Assembly (NCBI RefSeq): GCF_016612865.1
Contig: NZ_JAENZZ010000001.1
Span: 1,612,001-1,676,000, forward strand
Length of the DNA: 64,000 bases
From: Blastococcus sp. TML/M2B
Lineage (GTDB): Bacteria; Actinomycetota; Actinomycetes; Mycobacteriales; Geodermatophilaceae
Direction of reading: 5' to 3'
The notes beneath the pieces were generated by a model, which was not told the DNA's origin, searched no databases, and worked only from the letters and a program-made list of their open reading frames with translations. Of this stretch, positions 7,111 to 16,879 are shown piece by piece. The stretch's first letter is position 1, and each line of letters begins with the position of its first letter. The position numbers and the translations under genes are program-made.

Positions 7111-9144
7111 GTGTCGACCCCGCCCTCGCCCACCGCCGTCGGATCCGTGCGGGTGCCGGCCGGGACGACGGCGGTGCAGGCGCTCAAGGACGCAGGCCTC
7201 CCGCTCAAGGGTCCCGACGGCGCCGTCGTCGTCCGGGACGTGGCCTCCGGTGAGCTCAAGGACCTCGCCTGGGCCCCGGAGGCCGACGCCGAGGTGGAGC
7301 CGGTCGCGGCGTCCAGCGCGGACGGCCGGGCCGTCATCCGGCACTCGACCGCGCACGTCCTGGCGCAGGCGGTGCAGGAGCTCTTCCCCGGCACCTCGCT
7401 GGGCATCGGGCCGCCGGTGGAGAACGGCTTCTACTACGACTTCGACCCCGAGCGGCCCTTCACCCCCGAGGACCTCGCGGCGCTCGAGAAGAAGATGACC
7501 GAGATCGTCCGCGCGGGGCAGCACTTCGCCCGCCGGGAGATCAGCGACGCCGACGCGCAGGCCGAGCTCGCGCACGAGCCGTACAAGCTCGAGCTGATCG
7601 GGCTCAAGGGCGGCGCCGGCGACACCGAGGGCGCCGACGTGGAGGTCGGCGGCGCCCAGCTGACCATGTACGACAACCTCGACGCGCGCAGCGGTGAGCG
7701 GGTCTGGACCGACCTGTGCCGCGGCCCGCACCTGCCGCGCACCAACGCGATCCCGGCGTTCAGCCTCACCCGCAGCGCGGCCGCCTACTGGCGCGGCAGC
7801 GAGAAGAACCCGCAGCTGCAGCGCATCTACGGCACCGCGTGGGAGAGCAAGGACGCCCACAAGGCCTACCTGCAGCAGCTGGCCGAGGCCGAGCGCCGCG
7901 ACCACCGCCGGCTCGGCGTCGAGCTGGACCTCTTCAGCTTCCCCGACGAGATCGGGTCCGGCCTGGCGGTCTTCCACCCCAAGGGCGGGGTGGTGAAGCG
8001 CGAGATGGAGGACTACGTCCGCGCGCGCCACCTGGAGGAGGGCTTCGACTACGTCGGCACCCCGCACATCAGCAAGCGCGGGCTCTTCGAGACCTCCGGG
8101 CACCTGCCGTACTACGAGGACACGATGTTCCCCGGCATGGAGCTGGAGAACAGCGAGTACTTCCTCAAGGCCATGAACTGCCCGATGCACAACCTGATCT
8201 TCCGGTCGCGCGGGCGGTCCTACCGCGAGCTGCCGCTGCGGTTCTTCGAGTTCGGCTCGGTGTACCGCTTCGAGAAGTCCGGCGTCGTCCACGGCCTCAC
8301 CCGCGTGCGCGGGCTGACCCAGGACGACTCGCACAGCTACGTCACCCCGGAGCAGGCACCGGGCGAGGTCCGCCACCTGCTGTCCTTCGTGCTCGGCCTG
8401 CTGCGCGACTTCGGCCTCGACGACTACTACCTGGAGCTGTCCACCCGCGACGACGGGCCGAAGTTCATCGGCTCGGACGAGGAGTGGGCGGTCGCGACGC
8501 AGGTGCTGGAGGACGCCGCGCGGGAGACCGGGCTCGAGCTGGTCCCCGACCCGGGCGGCGCGGCCTACTACGGCCCGAAGATCTCCGTGCAGGCCCGCGA
8601 CGCCATCGGCCGGACCTGGCAGATGTCGACCATCCAGTACGACTTCAACCAGCCGGCGCGCTTCGGCCTGGAGTACACCTCCGCCGACGGCGGCCGGCAG
8701 CAGCCGGTGATGATCCACTCGGCGAAGTTCGGCTCCATCGAGCGCTTCTTCGGCGTCCTGACCGAGCACTACGCCGGCGCCTTCCCGGCGTGGTTGGCAC
8801 CGGTGCAGGTCGTCGGCATCCCGATCACCGACGAGCAGGTGCCCTACCTGACCGACGTGGCCGCGAAGCTCCGGCGGCGCGGCGTCCGCGTCGAGCTCGA
8901 CGACTCCGACGACCGGATGCAGAAGAAGATCCGCACCGCGAGCAAGCAGAAGATCCCGTTCGTGCTCATCGCCGGGGCGACCGACGCCGAGGCCGGTGCG
9001 GTGTCCTTCCGCTACCGCGACGGCAGCCAGCGCAACGGCGTCCCCGTGGACGAGGCCGTCGAGCAGGTCGTCGCGTGGATCGCGGCCCGGACGAACGCCG
9101 ACCCGTCGGCGGCCGACGAGACCGGGACCGTGGTCGCCGGATGA
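7111..9144 (+). CDS. thrS: Threonyl-tRNA synthetase
   Basis: A 677-residue class II synthetase that charges tRNA-Thr with threonine. In order: a TGS domain (residues about 8-65), the editing domain with HSTAH (about 73) and the C-x3-H of LCRGPH (about 205), the catalytic core with the zinc ligand in MNCPMHN (about 355), motif 2 around [10 protein letters not shown] and the conserved [14 protein letters not shown], and a C-terminal anticodon-binding domain (about 570-660). The GTG start is preceded by GGAG at a workable distance. It begins the thrS-HIT-pgsA-patA-pimA operon, the same order as Rv2614c-Rv2610c in M. tuberculosis. I saw no T-box in the short leader. Confidence 0.97.
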   Translation: MSTPPSPTAVGSVRVPAGTTAVQALKDAGLPLKGPDGAVVVRDVASGELKDLAWAPEADAEVEPVAASSADGRAVIRHSTAHVLAQAVQELFPGTSLGIGPPVENGFYYDFDPERPFTPEDLAALEKKMTEIVRAGQHFARREISDADAQAELAHEPYKLELIGLKGGAGDTEGADVEVGGAQLTMYDNLDARSGERVWTDLCRGPHLPRTNAIPAFSLTRSAAAYWRGSEKNPQLQRIYGTAWESKDAHKAYLQQLAEAERRDHRRLGVELDLFSFPDEIGSGLAVFHPKGGVVKREMEDYVRARHLEEGFDYVGTPHISKRGLFETSGHLPYYEDTMFPGMELENSEYFLKAMNCPMHNLIFRSRGRSYRELPLRFFEFGSVYRFEKSGVVHGLTRVRGLTQDDSHSYVTPEQAPGEVRHLLSFVLGLLRDFGLDDYYLELSTRDDGPKFIGSDEEWAVATQVLEDAARETGLELVPDPGGAAYYGPKISVQARDAIGRTWQMSTIQYDFNQPARFGLEYTSADGGRQQPVMIHSAKFGSIERFFGVLTEHYAGAFPAWLAPVQVVGIPITDEQVPYLTDVAAKLRRRGVRVELDDSDDRMQKKIRTASKQKIPFVLIAGATDAEAGAVSFRYRDGSQRNGVPVDEAVEQVVAWIAARTNADPSAADETGTVVAG

Positions 9145-9647
9145 GCGAGGCCTTCGAGCACCTGTGGACGCCCTACCGGATGGCCTACATCCGCGGCGAG
9201 GGCAAGCCCACCGGGGCGCACGACTGCCCCTTCTGCGTCATCCCGTCGATGAGCGACGAGGACGGCCTGATCGTGGCCCGGGGGACCGCGGTCTACGCGG
9301 TGCTCAACCTGTACCCGTACAACGCCGGCCACCTGATGGTCGTGCCGTACCGGCACGTGCCCGACTACACCGACCTGACCGTCGAGGAGGTCGCCGAGCT
9401 CGGGGCGGTCACCCAGACGGCGATGCGCGTGGTCCGCGAGGTCGCCGGCGCGCACGGGTTCAACATCGGGATGAACCAGGGCTCGGTCGCCGGGGCCGGC
9501 ATCGCCGACCACCTGCACCAGCACGCCGTCCCGCGCTGGGGCGGGGACACCAACTTCATGCCGGTCGTCGGGCTGACCCGCGTGCTGCCCCAGGTGCTGC
9601 GGGAGACCCGCGACCTGCTCGCCGCCGCCTGGCCCGGGGAGGGCTGA
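9141..9647 (+). CDS. HIT-family nucleotide phosphorylase/hydrolase (Rv2613c-like)
   Basis: A 168-residue histidine-triad protein with CPFC near residue 25 and the catalytic triad motif [10 protein letters not shown] near residue 121. The actinobacterial member at this position (Rv2613c) is an Ap4A phosphorylase, so this gene probably degrades diadenosine tetraphosphate made as a side product by aminoacyl-tRNA synthetases. That would fit its ATGA overlap with thrS. The downstream gene overlaps in TGATG. Substrate is inferred from context and family. Confidence 0.88.
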   Translation: MSEAFEHLWTPYRMAYIRGEGKPTGAHDCPFCVIPSMSDEDGLIVARGTAVYAVLNLYPYNAGHLMVVPYRHVPDYTDLTVEEVAELGAVTQTAMRVVREVAGAHGFNIGMNQGSVAGAGIADHLHQHAVPRWGGDTNFMPVVGLTRVLPQVLRETRDLLAAAWPGEG

Positions 9648-10279
9648 TGCTCGGCGTCAACGCGCGCCCCGCCGTCGCCAAGGTGCTGGCGCCGATCGTG
9701 CCCGGGCTCTCCCGCGCCGGGATCACCCCCGACATGGTGACCGTCACCGGGACCCTCGGGGCGGTCCTGTCCGCGGTGTTCCTCATCGGGAACGGCTTCC
9801 TCTTCTGGGGCGCCTTCGCGGTCTGGATGTTCGTGATGCTGGACATGCTCGACGGCGCGCTGGCCCGCGCCCGGGGCGGCGGCACCGTGTTCGGCGCGGT
9901 GCTGGACTCCGTGGGCGACCGCGCCGCCGACGCCGCGATCTTCGCCGCGCTGGCCTGGTGGTTCTCCGGCGAGGGGGACAACCGGCTGATCGTGCTGCTG
10001 GCGCTCGTCTGCCTGGTCCTCGGTGTCCTGACCAGCTACATCAAGGCCCGTGCCGAGGGCGTGGGGCTGTCCTGCGACGTCGGCATCGTCGAGCGCACCG
10101 AGCGGCTGATCATCGTCCTCGTGGGCACCGGGTTCACCGGCCTGGGCATCCCGTACTCGCTGCACGTGGCCCTGGTCGTCCTGGTCGCCGGCAGCGCGGT
10201 CACCGTCGCGCAGCGGATGCTCGCCGTCCGCCGGGGTGCCGCGGGCGCCCCGCTGCCCTCGTCCCCGCCGAAGCCGTGA
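9647..10279 (+). CDS. pgsA: Phosphatidylinositol phosphate synthase (CDP-alcohol phosphatidyltransferase)
   Basis: A 210-residue integral membrane enzyme with the CDP-alcohol motif D-x2-D-G-x2-A-R-x8-G-x3-D-x3-D, seen as DMLDGALAR then GAVLDSVGD (about residues 65-90), and several hydrophobic segments after it. In actinobacteria the enzyme encoded here joins CDP-diacylglycerol to inositol phosphate, giving the precursor of phosphatidylinositol and its mannosides. The two mannoside genes that use this lipid follow immediately (GTGA overlap). The gene is called pgsA1 in mycobacteria, although it is not a PG-phosphate synthase. Confidence 0.92.
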   Translation: MLGVNARPAVAKVLAPIVPGLSRAGITPDMVTVTGTLGAVLSAVFLIGNGFLFWGAFAVWMFVMLDMLDGALARARGGGTVFGAVLDSVGDRAADAAIFAALAWWFSGEGDNRLIVLLALVCLVLGVLTSYIKARAEGVGLSCDVGIVERTERLIIVLVGTGFTGLGIPYSLHVALVVLVAGSAVTVAQRMLAVRRGAAGAPLPSSPPKP

Positions 10280-11235
10280 CCGCACCCGCGGGGCTGCGCA
10301 GCCGGATCACCGGCCGGCTGACCGACGCGGGGTACGCGGCCGGCTGGCGGGCGGTCCGCATGCTGCCCGAGCCGCTGGCGCGGTCCGGGTTCGAGGCCGG
10401 CGGGCGCTGGGCGGCCGGCCGGGACGGCGCCGGGGTGCGCCAGCTGCGGGCCAACCTGCGGGTGGCCACGGGCGGCACGCTGTCCGAGGCCGAGCTCGAC
10501 GAGCTGCACCGCCGGGCGATGGCCTCCTACGCGCGCTACTGGCAGGAGGCGTTCCGGCTGCCCACGCTGGGCATCGACCGCATCCGCCGGGACACCCGGG
10601 TGCCCGGTTTCGAGCACGTGGAGCGCGCGCGGGCCGAGGGCCGCGGGGTGGTCCTCGCGCTCCCGCACAGCGGCAACTGGGACGCCGCCGGCGCCTGGCT
10701 GGCCGACCGCCTGGGCACCCCGTTCCTCACCATCGCCGAGCGGCTCAAGCCGGAGTCGCTGTACCGCCGCTTCCTGGAGTACCGCGAGGGCCTGGGCATG
10801 AAGGTCACCCCGCTCACCGGCGGGCCCCGGCCGGGCTCGGAGGTGCTCCGCCAGTGGCTCGCCGAGGGCGGGGTCAGCTGCCTGCTGGTCGACCGCAACT
10901 TCGGCACCGGTGGCGTGAGCGTCGAGTTCTTCGGCCGCCCGGCCCTGCTGCCCAGCGGGGCCGCGCTGCTGGCCGCCCGCACGGGGGCCGCGCTGTTGCC
11001 GGCCGTGCCGCGCTTCGACGGCGCGGGCTGGCACGTCCAGGTGCACCCCGAGGTGCCGGTGACGGGGGAGGGGCGCCTCGCCACCCGGGTCACCGACGCG
11101 ATGCAGGCCGTCGCCGACGTCTTCACCGAGGGCCTGGGCCGGCACCCCGAGGACTGGCACATGCTGGGTCGGATCTGGGCCGACGTCCCGCCCGACCCGC
11201 CGCGACGGGCGGTCCCCGCGGGGGAGGAGGGCTGA
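10276..11235 (+). CDS. patA: Phosphatidylinositol mannoside acyltransferase
   Basis: A 319-residue member of the LpxL/HtrB lysophospholipid acyltransferase superfamily. The catalytic H-x4-D is seen in LPHSGNWDAAGAW (about residue 130), and the later LLVDRNFG and VEFFGRPALLPSG blocks also match the family. The mycobacterial orthologue at this place (Rv2611c, PatA) acylates the mannose of PIM1/PIM2 at the cytosolic face of the membrane. The GTG start overlaps the pgsA stop, and its own stop overlaps the pimA start. There is no sign of damage. Confidence 0.9.
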   Translation: MTAPAGLRSRITGRLTDAGYAAGWRAVRMLPEPLARSGFEAGGRWAAGRDGAGVRQLRANLRVATGGTLSEAELDELHRRAMASYARYWQEAFRLPTLGIDRIRRDTRVPGFEHVERARAEGRGVVLALPHSGNWDAAGAWLADRLGTPFLTIAERLKPESLYRRFLEYREGLGMKVTPLTGGPRPGSEVLRQWLAEGGVSCLLVDRNFGTGGVSVEFFGRPALLPSGAALLAARTGAALLPAVPRFDGAGWHVQVHPEVPVTGEGRLATRVTDAMQAVADVFTEGLGRHPEDWHMLGRIWADVPPDPPRRAVPAGEEG

Positions 11236-12441
11236 TGCGGATCGGACTGGTCTGCCCCTACCAGTGGGACGTCCCCGGGGGCGTGCAGTACCACGTGCGC
11301 GACCTGGCCGACACGCTGCGCGGGATGGGCCACCACGTCGAGGTGCTGACCCCGGCCGAGCACGAGGAGTCGCTCACCGACCCGTGGATCACCTTCGCCG
11401 GGCGGGCCGTCCCGGTGCCGTACAACGGCTCGATGGCCAGCCTGCAGTTCGGGCCGGTGTCGGCGGCGCGCGTGCGGCGCTGGCTGCGCGAGGGGCGGTT
11501 CGACGTCGTCCACGTGCACGAGCCGGCGCCGCCTGTCGGCCTCGCTGCTGGTCTGCATCATCGCCGACGGGCCGATCGTGGCGACCTTCCACGCGGCCAC
11601 GACCCGGTCGAAGTGGCTGGCGGCCTGGGGGCCGGTGGTCCGCCCCTGGCTCGAGCGGATCAGCGGGCGCATCGCGGTCTCCGACTTCGCCCGCCGCGTG
11701 CAGGTCGAGCACCTCGGCGGGGACGCCGTCATCATCCCCAACGGGGTGCACGTCGACGCCTTCGCCGAGGGGCCGTCGCTGCCCGCGGCGTCCGGCCCGG
11801 GCCCCACGATCGGCTTCCTCGGCCGCTTCGACGAGCCGCGCAAGGGGCTGCCCACGCTGCTGGAGGCGATGCGCACCGTCGTCCGCCGGCACCCGCAGGC
11901 CCGGCTGCTCGTCGCCGGGCGGGGCGACGCCGACCAGCTGCACCGGCTGGTCGGGGAGGAGCTGCGCCCGCACGTGCAGCTCCTCGGCGAGGTCTCCGAG
12001 CCCGACAAGGCCGCGTTCCTGCGCTCGGTCGACGTCTACTGCGCGCCGAACCTGCTGGGGGAGTCCTTCGGGGTCGTCCTCATCGAGGCGATGGCCGCGG
12101 GCGCCCCGATCGTCGCCAGCGACCTGGACGCGTTCGCGCGGGTGCTCGACGGGGGCAGCGCCGGCGTGCTGGTGCCGCGCGGGGACGCCGCGGCGCTGGG
12201 CCGCACCCTGGCCGACCTGCTCGCCGACCCGGAGCGGCGGGCGCGGTTCTCCGCCCGCGGGGCCGAGGTGGCGCGGACCTACGACTGGCCGGTCCTGGCC
12301 CGGCGGATCCTCGCCGTCTACGAGACCGTCGTCCCGCCCGGGGGCGCCGGCGTCACCGCGGCGGAGGACGGCGAGGTGCCCGAGGTGCCCCCGTCCGGCG
12401 GCGCGCCGCGGAGCTCCCGCTGGCGGGGGAGCGCCCGCTAG
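11235..12441 (+). CDS. pimA: Phosphatidylinositol alpha-mannosyltransferase PimA (frameshifted)
   Basis: A GT4/GT-B glycosyltransferase that transfers mannose from GDP-mannose to phosphatidylinositol, the first step of PIM synthesis. The N-terminal part has MRIGLVCPYQWDVPGGVQYH, and the C-terminal part has IGFLGRFDEPRKGL and the E-x7-E nucleotide-sugar motif ESFGVVLIEAMAAG. A single extra base near 11531-11535 breaks the frame between HEPAP and SASLLVCIIADGPIVATFH; removing one C gives EPAPLSAS and a 401-residue protein of normal length. The gene is essential in mycobacteria, so sequence error is likely. Its TAG stop lies inside the target duplication of the following IS element. Confidence 0.9.
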
Positions 12442-12442
12442 C
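12437..12442. repeat. Left target-site duplication (GCTAGC) of the IS481-family element
   Basis: Six bases, repeated at 13559-13564 on the other side of the element. The sequence fits the NCTAGN target preferred by IS481. It includes the pimA stop codon. Confidence 0.8.
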
Positions 12443-13558
12443 TGTACTGACCAGAGACGTTGGTCGAGGAGCTGTGACGACGGGATCTGAGTAGAGGTCT
12501 TGTTCGGGGAGGACCTCCGGGCGTGGAGTGGAGCTGCTGAAGGCACCCATTCCACGAGTCACCGGAGGTCCTCGTGCTCCACGCTAATGCCGCCTTGACC
12601 CCGCGCCAGCGTCTGCGGATGGCCCAGCTGATCGTCGAGGACAACTGGCCCAAGGTTCGGGCCGCGGAGTTGTTCGGAGTGGCGTGGACGACCGCGGATC
12701 GGTGGGCCGAGCGGTATCGAACGCTGGGTGCCGCCGGCATGGTCGATCGCTCCAGCCGTCCGCGCACCAGCCCCACCAAGACCGCCCCGGAGACGACGAA
12801 GCGGATCGTGTCGCTGCGGCTGCGCAAGCGGTGGGGCGCGGTCCGGATCGCCGCGGAAACCGGCGTGGCGGCCTCGACCACCGGGGCGGTGCTGCGCCGC
12901 TGCGGCCTCAGTCGGCTGTCTCGTATCGAGCGTCGCGAGCACCAGGTGGTGCGCTACGAGCACGCCGCTCCCGGCGATCTACTGCACGCCGACGTGAAGA
13001 AGCGGGGCAACCCCCCGCCGGCGGCGGCTGGCGGCTTCCTCGGCCGCGAACAAGGCAAGGCCAACCGCACCGCCGATGGCGGCCGCGCCCGCAGCCGCCA
13101 CGGGCAGCCGCTGATGCGCCACGGCTTCATCCACGTCGTGCTCGACGACCACACCCGGCTGGCCTACGCCGAGATCCACAACGACGAACTCGGGGCCACC
13201 GCCACCGCGGTGCTGCGCCGCGCGGTGAACTGGTTCGCCGACCGGGGCGTGACCGCCCGCAGGGTGCTCACCGACAACGGAGGCTGCTACCGCAGCCGCG
13301 ACTGGGCGGCCGCCTGCGCCCAGCTCAACATCACCCCAAAACGGACCCGGCCCTACCGCCCGCAGACCAACGGAAAGGTCGAACGCTTCAACCGCACCAT
13401 GACCAGCGAATGGGCCTTCGCTCAGCTCTTCACCAGCGAAGCCGACCGCCGCGCCGCCTTTCCTGCTTGGCTACACGGCTACAACCACCATCGGCCCCAC
13501 ACCGGCATCGGCGGCCACCCACCCATCAGCCGCTTGACCAACCTGCCCGGTCAGTACA
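12443..13558 (+). mobile_element. IS481-family insertion sequence
   Basis: A complete 1,116-bp element. The outermost 10 bp of each end are perfect inverted repeats (TGTACTGACC / GGTCAGTACA); with gaps in matching they extend to about 32 bp (12443-12474 and 13527-13558, about 25 identities). It is bracketed by the 6-bp duplication GCTAGC and carries one transposase gene. It is inserted between pimA and the next gene of the operon, leaving the pimA stop codon intact. Perfect ends and duplication suggest recent insertion. Confidence 0.92.
12509..12573 (+). promoter_or_regulatory. Hairpin sequestering the transposase ribosome binding site
   Basis: A 12-bp perfect stem (GAGGACCTCCGG at 12509-12520, CCGGAGGTCCTC at 12562-12573) plus an inner 9-bp stem (12523-12531 with 12547-12555, one G-U pair) brackets a 15-nt loop. 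The right arm contains the GGAGG ribosome binding site and ends directly before the GTG start. Transcripts entering from pimA would fold and block transposase translation. Confidence 0.65.
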
Positions 13559-13563
13559 GCTAG
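12574..13563 (+). CDS. IS481-family DDE transposase
   Basis: A 329-residue transposase with an N-terminal helix-turn-helix region (about residues 5-75, LTPRQRLRMAQLIVEDNW) and an RNase H-like DDE core. The acidic triad is visible as LLHADVKK, VLTDNGGCY and NGKVERFNRT, followed by the typical YNHHRPH motif. GGAGG lies 5 nt before the GTG start but is inside a hairpin. The stop codon TAG is not part of the element itself: it comes from the duplicated target at the right junction. The reading frame is intact, so the element is potentially active. Confidence 0.95.
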   Translation: MLHANAALTPRQRLRMAQLIVEDNWPKVRAAELFGVAWTTADRWAERYRTLGAAGMVDRSSRPRTSPTKTAPETTKRIVSLRLRKRWGAVRIAAETGVAASTTGAVLRRCGLSRLSRIERREHQVVRYEHAAPGDLLHADVKKRGNPPPAAAGGFLGREQGKANRTADGGRARSRHGQPLMRHGFIHVVLDDHTRLAYAEIHNDELGATATAVLRRAVNWFADRGVTARRVLTDNGGCYRSRDWAAACAQLNITPKRTRPYRPQTNGKVERFNRTMTSEWAFAQLFTSEADRRAAFPAWLHGYNHHRPHTGIGGHPPISRLTNLPGQYS

Positions 13564-13564
13564 C
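13559..13564. repeat. Right target-site duplication (GCTAGC)
   Basis: The second copy of the 6-bp duplication. It supplies the TAG stop codon of the transposase and directly precedes a TAGCCT -10-like sequence before the LemA-like gene. Confidence 0.8.
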
Positions 13565-13574
13565 CTTCGCCCTC

Positions 13575-14129
13575 ATGGGTGCGCAGGCGTGGGTGTGGGC
13601 GGTCCTCGCGGTCGTCGCCGTCCTCCTGCTGCTCTGGACGGCGTGGACGCTGGTCCGGCTCACGCGGCTCGAGGCGCGGGTGGCCCGCGCCCGGGCGACG
13701 CTCGAGGTCCAGCTGCGGCGGCGCGCCGGGCTGGCGGAGGAGCTGGCCCGGGAGCACGCGGCGGCGCTGGGCCCGGAGCGGGCGCGCGCCCTCGCGGGGG
13801 CCGCCGCCGACGCCCGCTCGTCCGGGCCCGGGGACCGGGAGGCGGCCGAGAACGCGCTGGGCCGCGAGCTGCGCGAGCTCCCGCCCGAGCTGCCCGGCGT
13901 GCCCGCGCCGCTGCAGGCCGACCTGGCCGGCACCAGCACCCGCGTGGCGCTGGCCCGGCGCTTCTACAACGACGCGGTGCGCGACACCCAGGCGCTGCGC
14001 AGCCGCCGGCTGCCGCGGGTGCTCCGGCTGCACGCCGGGTCCCCGCTGCCCCGCTTCTTCGACATCGACGACCGGCTCGAGGTGCTCACCGGCAGCGGTG
14101 CGGGACACGCGGCCGCCGAGCGTCCGTAG
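13575..14129 (+). CDS. LemA-like membrane protein
   Basis: A 184-residue protein with one N-terminal transmembrane segment (about residues 6-26), then a long alpha-helical, arginine/alanine-rich region and the LemA-type segment LARRFYNDAVRDTQALRSRR (about residues 130-150). LemA proteins have a short N-terminal membrane anchor and a cytosolic or periplasmic helical bundle; their function is unknown. Without the IS element the ATG would lie 13 bp after the pimA stop, so it was probably the next gene of that operon. The IS now separates them and may change its expression. Confidence 0.7.
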   Translation: MGAQAWVWAVLAVVAVLLLLWTAWTLVRLTRLEARVARARATLEVQLRRRAGLAEELAREHAAALGPERARALAGAAADARSSGPGDREAAENALGRELRELPPELPGVPAPLQADLAGTSTRVALARRFYNDAVRDTQALRSRRLPRVLRLHAGSPLPRFFDIDDRLEVLTGSGAGHAAAERP

Positions 14130-14174
14130 GATCACGGGCCTCCGACCGTCCCTCTGCACCCCGAGGCGCCCCCG

Positions 14175-15072
14175 ATGACTGCGCAGACCCCCTCCACCGG
14201 TACCGACCGCGTCAAGCGCGGCATGGCCGAGCAGCTCAAGGGCGGCGTCATCATGGACGTCGTCACCCCCGAGCAGGCGAAGATCGCCGAGGACGCCGGC
14301 GCGGTCGCCGTCATGGCGCTCGAGCGGGTCCCCGCCGACATCCGCGCCGAGGGCGGGATCTCCCGGATGAGCGACCCCGACATGATCGAGGGGATCATCG
14401 GCGCGGTCTCGATCCCGGTCATGGCCAAGGCCCGGATCGGCCACTTCGTCGAGGCGCAGGTGCTCCAGGCGCTCGGCGTCGACTACATCGACGAGTCCGA
14501 GGTGCTGACCCCCGCCGACGAGGCGCACCACATCGCCAAGAGCGCGTTCACCGTGCCGTTCGTCTGCGGCGCCACCGACCTGGGCGAGGCGCTGCGCCGG
14601 ATCTCCGAGGGCGCGGCGATGATCCGCTCCAAGGGCGAGGCCGGCACCGGCAACGTCGTCGAGGCCACCCGGCACATGCGCTCGATCCGCGCCGGCATCA
14701 AGGCGCTGGGCACCCTGGACGAGACCGAGCTGTTCGTCGCGGCCAAGGAGCTGCGCGCCCCCGTGGAGCTCGTGACCCAGGTCGCGCGGGAGGGCAAGCT
14801 GCCGGTCGTGCTCTTCACCGCCGGCGGCATCGCCACCCCCGCCGACGCGGCGATGATGATGCAGCTCGGCGCCGAGGGCGTCTTCGTGGGCTCGGGCATC
14901 TTCAAGTCCGGCGACCCCGCGCAGCGCGCCGCCGCCATCGTCCAGGCCACGACCTTCCACGACGACCCCGACGTCATCGCCAAGGTCTCCCGCGGGCTGG
15001 GCGAGGCGATGGTCGGGCTCAACGTCTCGACGCTTCCCCGCCGACCAGCGCTTCGCCTCGCGCGGCTGGTGA
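14175..15072 (+). CDS. pdxS: Pyridoxal 5'-phosphate synthase subunit PdxS (frameshifted at 3' end)
   Basis: A TIM-barrel synthase that makes PLP from ribose 5-phosphate, glyceraldehyde 3-phosphate and ammonia delivered by PdxT. Strong hallmarks: [35 protein letters not shown], and the catalytic lysines in VMAKARIGH and [12 protein letters not shown]. The frame is broken close to the C-terminus by one extra C in the CCCC run at 15036-15039. Removing it gives the normal ending [11 protein letters not shown] and a stop at 15070-15072, 298 residues in all. As written, the frame runs on into the next ORF and would give a 393-residue fusion. The insertion is likely a sequence error. Confidence 0.93.
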
Positions 15073-15356
15073 CCCCGACCGCCCCGGCGGTGCTGCACTT
15101 CTCCGAGGACCCGACGATCCGCCGGTTCGTGCCGCACCGTGCCCGCACCTCGGCGGACCCGCGCCCGCTGGTGTGGGCCGTCGAGCCGCTGGCGGCCCCG
15201 GAACCGGTCGGTGACCTGCTGGCCCTGCACGAGCAGGCGCGGATCCAGCTGCGGGCGCTCCCCGAGCTGGGGGCCTTCTGGCGGGACGTCGTCGGGTCCA
15301 CGCTGGGGTTCAGCGGGATCCGGCTGGGCAACGCGCGGCCGGCGGTCGCGTCGTGA
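15069..15356 (+). CDS. Short protein of the DUF6886-like type, possibly internally deleted
   Basis: A 95-residue ORF whose GTG start overlaps the corrected pdxS stop (GTGA) and whose stop overlaps the pdxT start. It begins with [17 protein letters not shown] and ends with [19 protein letters not shown]. From memory, these resemble the two ends of a longer (about 170-190 residue) family (DUF6886) with the middle missing, so an in-frame internal deletion is possible. The function is unknown. Its place between pdxS and pdxT, which are normally adjacent, is unusual. Confidence 0.55.
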   Translation: MTPTAPAVLHFSEDPTIRRFVPHRARTSADPRPLVWAVEPLAAPEPVGDLLALHEQARIQLRALPELGAFWRDVVGSTLGFSGIRLGNARPAVAS

Positions 15357-15997
15357 GCCGGCCGCTCATCGGGGTGCTGGCGCTGCAGGGCGACGTCCGC
15401 GAGCACCTGGCCGCGCTGCGCGACCAGGACGCCGAGGCGGTGCCGGTGCGGCGGCCCGAGGAGCTGGCCGCCGTCGACGGCCTGGTGCTGCCGGGCGGGG
15501 AGTCGACGACGATCGCCAAGCTGGCCCGCCGGTTGCGGGCTGCTCGACCCGCTGCGCGCCGCGGTCCGGGACGGGCTGCCGGTCTACGGCAGCTGCGCCG
15601 GGATGATCCTGCTCGCCGACCGGCTGCTCGACGCGCCCCCGGACCAGGAGACGATCGGCGGGCTCGACGTCACCGTCCGCCGGAACGCCTTCGGCCGGCA
15701 GGCCGACAGCTTCGAGTCCGAGATGGACGTCGAGGGCCTCGGCGGCGGCTCGCTGCACGCGGTCTTCATCCGGGCGCCGTGGGTGGAGGAGGCGGGCGAC
15801 GGCGTCGCCGTCCTCGGCCGCGTCGTCGGCGGGGAGGCCGACGGTAGGATCGTCGCGGTCCGCCAGGGGAACCTGGTGGCCACGAGCTTCCACCCCGAGC
15901 TGACCGGGGACCGCCGGGTGCACGCGCTGTTCGTCGAGATCGTGCGGCGTCACCTGGCCGCGAGGGCCGGCGCGGGCGCCGGGAACGAGGAGGACTG

Positions 15998-15998
<1 letters not shown>
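15353..15998 (+). CDS. pdxT: Pyridoxal 5'-phosphate synthase glutaminase subunit PdxT (frameshifted)
   Basis: A class I glutamine amidotransferase that releases ammonia for PdxS. Visible: [13 protein letters not shown] at the N-terminus, [13 protein letters not shown], the nucleophile cysteine in [11 protein letters not shown], and the catalytic His-x-Glu in [10 protein letters not shown]. An extra base near 15535 (TTGCGGG, expected TTCGGG) splits the frame between LARR and [13 protein letters not shown]; corrected length is about 214 residues. This is the one insertion in the window not inside a homopolymer. The GTG start overlaps the upstream stop, and the stop overlaps the yebC ATG. Confidence 0.92.
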
Positions 15999-16753
<755 letters not shown>

Positions 16754-16757
16754 CGGC

Positions 16758-16779
16758 CGCCCCGCCCGAGGGCGGGGCG
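16758..16779 (+). terminator. Hairpin terminator after yebC
   Basis: A 9-bp GC-only stem (CGCCCCGCC / GGCGGGGCG) with a 4-nt loop starts 5 nt after the yebC stop. It separates pdx-yebC from ruvCAB, although no U tract follows. Confidence 0.6.
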
Positions 16780-16879
16780 CCCCGGCGGAGGCCGGTCCGC
16801 TCCGCGTGTTGCGGGCGCGCGCCGCAGAGTTGCGGTTAGCGTGGGTCGAACAGGCGTTCGGTCGGCGGGAGGCTCTTCC

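Noticed and set aside
14175-15356. A 393-residue PdxS fusion protein
   Set aside because: The last PdxS residues and stop codon are found in the neighbouring frame after removing one C, so the fusion is a frameshift artefact.
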